The notes beneath the pieces were generated by a model that made no database searches, was not told the DNA's origin, and saw only the letters and a program-made list of their open reading frames with translations. Source: Deltaproteobacteria bacterium (GTDB taxonomy: Bacteria; Bdellovibrionota_B; Oligoflexia; Oligoflexales; CAIYRB01). Taken from it: a stretch of 36,921 nt of DNA. The stretch is from contig VGTI01000039.1 in assembly GCA_016874735.1 (NCBI GenBank), positions 1-36,921 on the forward strand, given 5' to 3'. Below are positions 32,801-36,921 of the stretch, piece by piece. Numbering within the stretch: the first letter of the stretch is position 1; the number at the start of each line of letters is the position of its first letter. Made by a program: the position numbers and the translations under genes.

Positions 32801-33989
32801 TCCAGACGACTGAGCTGCTCAAAGTGTCGGCAGATTTCAGGGCGACGAAATTTGCGGTTCCTTTATCGCCTAAAACTAACCGACTTGCGTTTGTGCCGTT
32901 GCCGTTTAGCGTGAGGTTGCCCCCAAGCGTGGCAGACGCAGCACCGATGCTTCCGGTAGTGGTGATGTTTGTGGCACCAGTGATAAGCGAATGTCCAGCA
33001 ACCGTGCCCGATGTGATGATCGCTGCTGTGAGACTTGCTGCCGTTAGGCTCTTGTTGGTGAGTGTCTGACTGGCATCCTCGGTTACGATCACGCCAGAGG
33101 TTGGGAACGTGGCTGTCGAGTTCACCCCGGTACCGCCGTTGGCCCTACCTAATAAACCAGTCCCAATCTTTGCAGCATCGAGCGTTGGGATATCAGCAGC
33201 AGTTAGTGTCGCGCCCGCAGTTATTTGGCCGTACCGATTGGTTGTAACTTTCGTATAGGTTCCAGAAGTCCCAATTTCAGCGAGAGAGATGGTCGAGGTC
33301 CCCCCGGCGTTAGTGACGACGACGCCTTCACCTGCACCGAATCCAGCAACACCCGGAGACGCGGCAACCCACTTCGCTCCGTCGAATGTCAGCACTTGCC
33401 CCAAACTTGCGGGTGCACCACTAGCTGCATCAGCACTCAGAGTAGCCAGCGAGGGACTGGCCCAACTGAACTGACCGTTTGCACCGCGCGTAAGGAACTG
33501 GTTGGGCCCAGCGTTGCTCTTTAGAGCGAGTCCTAACTGTCCGTTAGCGTCAAATGATAGCGAATTGTCTGTAGGCACGCGCAGGGCAAAAGGCACCAAG
33601 TGAAATTCTTGCCGCGGATAGGTCTTACCAGCTGCGCTCACTTCAACGAATACTGGCTCACTGCCGTTACCGAAGACAGCAGTAATCTCTGCTGGGCTGA
33701 GCTCTAACGCTACTGTAAACACACCCTGATTTAGCTTAACAGCACTCAAAATCAGATTGGGGCCTAGTCGGGTTCCGTTAGTTCCTGCGGACCAGAAGCT
33801 CACGCTCAAGTCCACCGGGCCAACGAGCGGTGCGCCGCTCTCATTGGTCAGCCGCCCAGAGTAACTCAGAGGTAAAACCTCGGCGGCACGAGCCATGGGA
33901 GCAAGGCTGGCCAGGAGGCAAAAGACCAGTGCGTGCAGCAGGTTGCGCCGCATCGACTGGAATTTTCCTGTGGTACCAGCAAGTTGCAT
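29838..33989 (-). CDS. Large secreted surface protein with tail-fibre-like tandem repeats
   Basis: 1383 residues. A hydrophobic signal (LLHALVFCLLASLAPMARAAE, about 17-37) follows a short N-terminal tail. Then comes a beta-sandwich-like domain (GRLTNESGAPLVGPVDLSVSFW, about 42-135), then repeats of an about 266-residue module (SGLAPTGAAGGDLVGNFPNP.., with YAKVVTDTKGRITAG and GGTG turns). The C-terminal part has GNVGIGSSTPAAKLDVNGTIK, as in tail-fibre and adhesin shafts, and a Cys-containing end domain. GAGGAGG precedes ATG 33989. Probably an extracellular fibre or adhesin. No phage genes are nearby. Confidence 0.87.
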   Translation of the reverse strand: MQLAGTTGKFQSMRRNLLHALVFCLLASLAPMARAAEVLPLSYSGRLTNESGAPLVGPVDLSVSFWSAGTNGTRLGPNLILSAVKLNQGVFTVALELSPAEITAVFGNGSEPVFVEVSAAGKTYPRQEFHLVPFALRVPTDNSLSFDANGQLGLALKSNAGPNQFLTRGANGQFSWASPSLATLSADAASGAPASLGQVLTFDGAKWVAASPGVAGFGAGEGVVVTNAGGTSTISLAEIGTSGTYTKVTTNRYGQITAGATLTAADIPTLDAAKIGTGLLGRANGGTGVNSTATFPTSGVIVTEDASQTLTNKSLTAASLTAAIITSGTVAGHSLITGATNITTTGSIGAASATLGGNLTLNGNGTNASRLVLGDKGTANFVALKSADTLSSSVVWTLPPADGSAGQVLSTDGSGALGWTSGLAPTGAAGGDLVGNFPNPTLAATGVTAGTYAKVVTDTKGRITAGLPLAVADVPTLPASIIGSGVFGVDKGGTGATTFTSNGVMLGNGNGNLISTAAGNAYQILSVPAGGGIPSFAALNLAQSAAVTGLLATTNGGTGVNSTATFPTSGVIVTQTAAETLTNKTLTSPVVNAGTISGNSLITGATSIDTAGTVTSSANTVRGNLTVQGDGTLANKILLNDKGTTNFVALKAADTLSASTVWTLPSTDGTSGQVLMTNGSGGLGWTSGLAPTGAAGGDLVGNFPNPTLAATGVTAGTYAKVVTDTKGRITAGLPLAVADVPTLPASIIGSGVFGVDKGGTGATTFTSNGVMLGNGTGNLISTAAGNAYQILSVPAGGGVPSFAALNLAQSAAVTGLLATTNGGTGVSSTATFPTSGVVVTETAGETLTNKTLTSPVINAGTISGASLITGTASIDTTGTVTTSAATVKGNITVVGNSTTANKLVLNDRGSANFVALKSPDTLGASTTWTLPSTDGTNGQLLSTNGSGVMSWVSGAAPTGSAGGDLVGNFPNPTLAATGVTAGTYAKVVTDTKGRITAGLPLTAADIPSLPASSIGSGVIGVANGGTGVSTTPTNGQILIGNGSGYALGTITAGTGINVTNSAGVVTIASTIDTTKVNKTGDTMTGSLTVSGGPIIGTYVAGTTTTIDWKGGNIQSTNAAAGAITFVANSMVDGANYTLALTNATGGNYTFASTGLTFYCNPACPVVVTPGSDTLVTLIKAGTKVYASWVKDFSAATSGGSVGINDNIAITGTLTTTGNVGIGSSTPAAKLDVNGTIKGGGVLAGMWQSAPTTNITIQTAAVTKVPDSTVSFTLDRPATIYAHYSMNASPGSNPGADYVSTIINIDGVYYQGSGSHFHPYCSGDCNIQLSGSAVANLSAGAHTADIYWWCASCGVMWYSSPGWTSGSPATPIGGRTLTVMAFYQ
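31134..32729 (-). repeat. Two tandem 798-bp repeat units (266 residues each)
   Basis: Units run 32729-31932 and 31931-31134 in the reading direction. The same point of the sequence recurs at 32729, 31931 and 31133, exactly 798 apart. A partial unit lies before them (about 33145-32730) and another after (31133 to about 30895). Some 90-base blocks, for example 31822-31913 and 32620-32711, differ at only about one position, indicating recent duplication or gene conversion. Confidence 0.85.
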
Positions 33990-34155
33990 GGCCCCTCCTC
34001 ACCTGCGGCTCCAGTGTTACGCCCACTGGCTCCTACCTACGCATTCGGAGGTCCCGGTTAAAACTTAAGCACTACGGGAAATCATTTTTTTTCCTTCGTA
34101 ATTACCGATCCTTGTACACGACATTAGGGGTAGAAATTTCGTACCGATTTTGACC

Positions 34156-36630
34156 TTAGAGGCCATATTTCGTGCGCAAATAGGCCTCGACCCTTTGTCG
34201 TTCGACCTCGGTCAGGGCGCGGTCGTAGACAATGACCTCGGCAATATCGCCGTTGAAGTAGCCGTTACTAACCGGAGTACCGTTGATGATGTGGCGTGCA
34301 CTGAGGTTGAAGGTGCCGTTCGTTATGGTCGGCGGTGAGTAGGTAGTTGTCGACTGCAGGAGCTGACCGTTGCGATAGAGTGCATAATCTGAGGTGGTCG
34401 ACCTGATGGTGACAATGTGCGGACCGATGCTGGTCTCGTCGGTGGGGGACACCATTGACGGTGTGCGCGTAAATCCATCCGACCCGTTCATCCAGCGCTT
34501 CACCGTGTACTCGTTGTAAACAATTGCATCGAAGGTATAACCATCGGCTGATTGCACAGTGACCGCTGCTCCACCATAGGCTGCTCCACTGGGGGTCAGT
34601 GTGCCGAGTTTAGCAACTACAAACATGGTCTTGCTAGTGATTGATCCAGTGAACGCGACCTGCATGTAGTTGGTTGAGCCATTAAATCTGACTGCTGGCC
34701 TTCCGTTAATCTGTCCCATTTTAAACGTCGGTCGATTGGCCGCAGTGCTTTGGCTTAAGTCAAAGCCGTTACCGCTTTGATCTTTCCAAGTCCAAATAGC
34801 CGTCCCGTCGGCCGTGCCAGTGAGGGTCTCGGCCTTCAGCCAAAGCCTTAAACTACTGATCGACTGCGGACCTGTAGGTGAGTGGACGCAGCGAAACCCA
34901 ATACCATCCCAGGTGCGGCTTGCGAGTGAATCTAAGGCGGTTGCGAAGGGGCCAGCCATTACTCCAGTGTCGAAGCGTCCTCCGCGGCACATATAGCCAC
35001 CGGTGCCGTTGGTACCTGCGTAGTATTGTCCCGCGTTTTTGTTTGAATTCCAGGTGTTGGTCCACCAACTTTGGTACGGGCTGACGGGTAAAAGGTTGTT
35101 GATGGGGGTACTGATAGTCCCAGCAAATGCTGTCAGCTCCTGTACTGTCGTGCCAGCCCCTGGTTTGTCACTGGTGTTGACGTAATCTACCCACTGCCAG
35201 AGGTTTCCACCAACGTCCCAAATGACATTGCCGCTGGCCAAATTTTGCGTGCGCCTCAAACTGAACGTGCCCGTATTTTGCCCCACGCAGTTGCTATCGA
35301 CGTAGGCGTTGGTGTCGTTTGCAGATGCTGCGCAGGCCGCAGTGGTGACACTGCCGCTATTACCTCGGGAGAGCGTACCATTACCAACTACTCCACCGCT
35401 CCAGTTGCTCGGGGTGCGTGCAATATTGGTGGCGATGGTCATCCATTCTGGATTGGTGATCAGGTGGTATTCTGTCCCAAGCGCTGCGCATGCGGCTTTA
35501 GCTGCAGTAAAGCTGACGTTAACCCAAGGCGCCTGGCCAGCTTGAGCTGTCGCGATACCGCTGACGTTGGAGGCTGGGTATTTTTGGACACAGAATTCAC
35601 TGGTGCCAAAGTCCGGGTCACCGGGAACCTTGACCCAGTTGCCGCCAGCCAGCCCCGTGCACTCGCCTGGAGTCCATGCGCAACGGATGCCGTAGTGCGT
35701 TCCCGCTAGGGTAGGGGTGTTATCCATCGCTGCAGTAAAAAGACCGCTTGTCAAGCTACCGCTTGGGAAGGCAGCGCCGCGATACATAGCACCACCGCTG
35801 CCATTCGGAGCGGGAAAAAACTGTCCCACCCGCTGCGTCGAATTCCAGTTATCGTTCCACCAGCTCTGCGTACTCGACACTGGAACTAATTGAGTCCGCG
35901 GCAAAGTTGCAGTCCCGGTAGCTAGCGCTGGGTCCGTAAACTCGTACCATGAATTGGTGGCTCCGGGTTTATCGCTCAGGTTTGTATAGTTGATGTTATG
36001 CATGATGTTGCCAACGAAATCCCAAATCACCCGCCCAGTTGAAAGAAACTGCGTCCGCCGATTGGCAAAGGTGCCTGCGTTGCTTGCCGTGCAGCTACTG
36101 TTCACATAGGCGTTGGCGTCGTTAGCATCGGCAGCGCAGCCAGCGGATGTGACACCGCCGATATTGCCCTGCACCAGAGTGCCGCTACCAATGGCCCCAC
36201 CGCTCCAATTACTCGGCGTACGGGCGATGCTGGCTGCGATGGTCATGAACTCAGGATTAGTCAGGAGGTGATAACCGTTGCCGAGACTACTGCAGGTGCT
36301 AGCCGCCGTAGTTTGACTGATGTTTACCCAAGGTACCGTACCCGGTTGCGCCGTGGGGGCACCGCCGACATTTGAGGCTGCATACTTTTGAATACAAAAA
36401 TCAGTCGTTCCGTATATGTTGTCACCAGGTACATCGACCCAGGTGCCACCGACAAGTCCCGAGCAGGATATTTTAGGGCTACGGTTCCAATTAAATGGCT
36501 TAAGCATGGCGCCTGGACCTGTCTGCCCCAAAGCATGACCCGCACCAAGCACGGTGGCAAAGCTACACGTAGTCAGCAAAGTCGTGCTGAGTGTGTTTCG
36601 TGTCCTAATGGTTAGTCGTCCCTTCCTCAT
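34156..36630 (-). CDS. Secreted protein with two SUMF1-like domains and a LamG-like domain
   Basis: About 824 residues with an N-terminal signal peptide. Two related domains (about 55-320 and 325-588) each run VPGD..YGT.DFC.QKY.., LLTNPE(F/W)MTIA, IARTPSNWSGG, RTQ.LS.G.VIWD.GN, and end GIRCAW or GFRCVH, the plan of SUMF1/FGE-sulfatase folds. The catalytic Cys pair of formylglycine-generating enzymes is not visible, so a lectin-like or structural role is more likely. The last 235 residues are a concanavalin-like LamG domain (LRLWLKAE.., DQSGNG, GDIAEVIVYDRALTEVE). ATG 36630, GGTGA before it. The same strand as the next large surface gene, 166 bases apart. Confidence 0.88.
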   Translation of the reverse strand: MRKGRLTIRTRNTLSTTLLTTCSFATVLGAGHALGQTGPGAMLKPFNWNRSPKISCSGLVGGTWVDVPGDNIYGTTDFCIQKYAASNVGGAPTAQPGTVPWVNISQTTAASTCSSLGNGYHLLTNPEFMTIAASIARTPSNWSGGAIGSGTLVQGNIGGVTSAGCAADANDANAYVNSSCTASNAGTFANRRTQFLSTGRVIWDFVGNIMHNINYTNLSDKPGATNSWYEFTDPALATGTATLPRTQLVPVSSTQSWWNDNWNSTQRVGQFFPAPNGSGGAMYRGAAFPSGSLTSGLFTAAMDNTPTLAGTHYGIRCAWTPGECTGLAGGNWVKVPGDPDFGTSEFCVQKYPASNVSGIATAQAGQAPWVNVSFTAAKAACAALGTEYHLITNPEWMTIATNIARTPSNWSGGVVGNGTLSRGNSGSVTTAACAASANDTNAYVDSNCVGQNTGTFSLRRTQNLASGNVIWDVGGNLWQWVDYVNTSDKPGAGTTVQELTAFAGTISTPINNLLPVSPYQSWWTNTWNSNKNAGQYYAGTNGTGGYMCRGGRFDTGVMAGPFATALDSLASRTWDGIGFRCVHSPTGPQSISSLRLWLKAETLTGTADGTAIWTWKDQSGNGFDLSQSTAANRPTFKMGQINGRPAVRFNGSTNYMQVAFTGSITSKTMFVVAKLGTLTPSGAAYGGAAVTVQSADGYTFDAIVYNEYTVKRWMNGSDGFTRTPSMVSPTDETSIGPHIVTIRSTTSDYALYRNGQLLQSTTTYSPPTITNGTFNLSARHIINGTPVSNGYFNGDIAEVIVYDRALTEVERQRVEAYLRTKYGL

Positions 36631-36814
36631 AACCAAATCACCAACCTGAGTGATGCTACGACTGTTGCTAAAGTTAACCCTACAAAGGCCATCGGCAAAT
36701 CAGCTGAAAACTAAATGGATGATGAATATTGCTTGTAAAATTGGGGTGTTAGGTGTGGTGAAAACAGGCGGTTCCCAGGCCGTTGTCTGCGATTTCCCTC
36801 ATCTGCAAAAAAGT

Positions 36815-36919
36815 TTAAGTCCTTGAGGGCTGGCTCTCCAGGACCCTAGAGCGCAGGTAGCCACAGACCTGCATGATTTTGAGTTTGAAGTAATCCATGT
36901 TGCGGTAGCCAAAGGCCCG
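36815..36919 (-). CDS. C-terminal fragment of an ISL3-family transposase, cut by window edge
   Basis: 35 residues in frame from the window end to a TAA. RAFGYRNMDYFKLKIMQVCGYL matches the closing segment of ISL3-type (DDE) transposases, where 'GYRN.D.F.L.I...CG.L' is conserved. The rest of the gene lies beyond the window. The element end should lie in 36640-36815, but I could not identify its terminal inverted repeat. Whether the element is intact is unknown. Confidence 0.6.
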   Translation of the reverse strand, partial: RAFGYRNMDYFKLKIMQVCGYLRSRVLESQPSRT

Positions 36920-36921
36920 GC

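Noticed and set aside
31180-33069. Open frames on the plus strand, three to four of them similar to each other, inside 29838-33989
   Set aside because: They are antisense copies of the 798-bp repeats of the surface protein, with Val/Pro-rich low-complexity products and no start signals.
29838-33989. Prophage interpretation of the tail-fibre-like gene
   Set aside because: It has a signal peptide and no neighbouring capsid, tail, terminase, lysis or integrase genes.
35245-35709. 154-codon plus-strand frame within the SUMF1-LamG gene
   Set aside because: It is a shadow of the minus-strand gene, Cys/Arg-rich with no family pattern.

Overview
The window is a stretch of Gram-negative chromosome of moderate GC. 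It encodes lipoproteins with lipobox signals, a Tat-exported high-potential iron-sulfur protein, a TonB-dependent receptor and very large secreted surface proteins. This mix, including tail-fibre-like repeat proteins, SUMF1-LamG proteins, vWA lipoproteins and several orphan toxin/antitoxin genes, would fit a Bdellovibrionota/Oligoflexia-type or related environmental proteobacterium. That placement is inference only, since no rRNA or tRNA is present.

Layout. 1-3.4 kb: the 3' part of an unrecognised protein, converging on an ACS-family MFS transporter, then a small DUF2007-like protein with a terminator. 3.4-6.8 kb: a housekeeping run mnmA-rnc-der with overlapping reading frames. 6.8-9.1 kb: HiPIP overlapping a truncated globin, a divergent PhyH-type dioxygenase, and a small secreted peptide gene with an AT-rich leader and a strong terminator. 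9.2-10 kb: a HEPN-MNT pair. 10-13.4 kb: a compact cobalamin riboswitch, a putative beta-propeller lipoprotein and a TonB-dependent receptor. 13.5-14.5 kb: an orphan CopG-type antitoxin and DUF2007 and DUF167 (YggU) proteins. 14.9-17.7 kb: a TetR-led operon with an AhpD-like protein, a peroxiredoxin-like protein and an alpha/beta hydrolase. 17.7-20.4 kb: an S1 protease-LRR lipoprotein and a second, AT-richer MNT-HEPN pair. 20.4-23.2 kb: a BtuFCD-type importer. 23.4-26.8 kb: a vWA lipoprotein, NTF2-like and DUF1295 proteins, and a PlsC-like acyltransferase. 26.8-29.8 kb: a hypothetical protein plus a PRPP synthetase-like gene and nadV/NAMPT, flanked by 41-bp imperfect direct repeats. 29.8-36.6 kb: two large secreted proteins, one with a 266-residue (798-bp) internal tandem repeat and one with two SUMF1-like domains and a LamG domain. 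The far edge carries the C-terminus of an ISL3-type transposase.

How the parts may work together. The riboswitch-lipoprotein-receptor operon and the BtuFCD-like importer 7 kb further on would make a complete outer- and inner-membrane cobalamin uptake route. The lipoprotein sits where Bacteroides places BtuG, but in an unrelated-looking context. The prs-nadV pair makes PRPP and then NMN from nicotinamide. It lies between direct repeats that look like the footprint of an insertion or recombination event. The TetR operon looks like a self-contained redox or electrophile defence unit. I consider the riboswitch operon and the repeat-flanked NAD-salvage cassette the two most interesting items.
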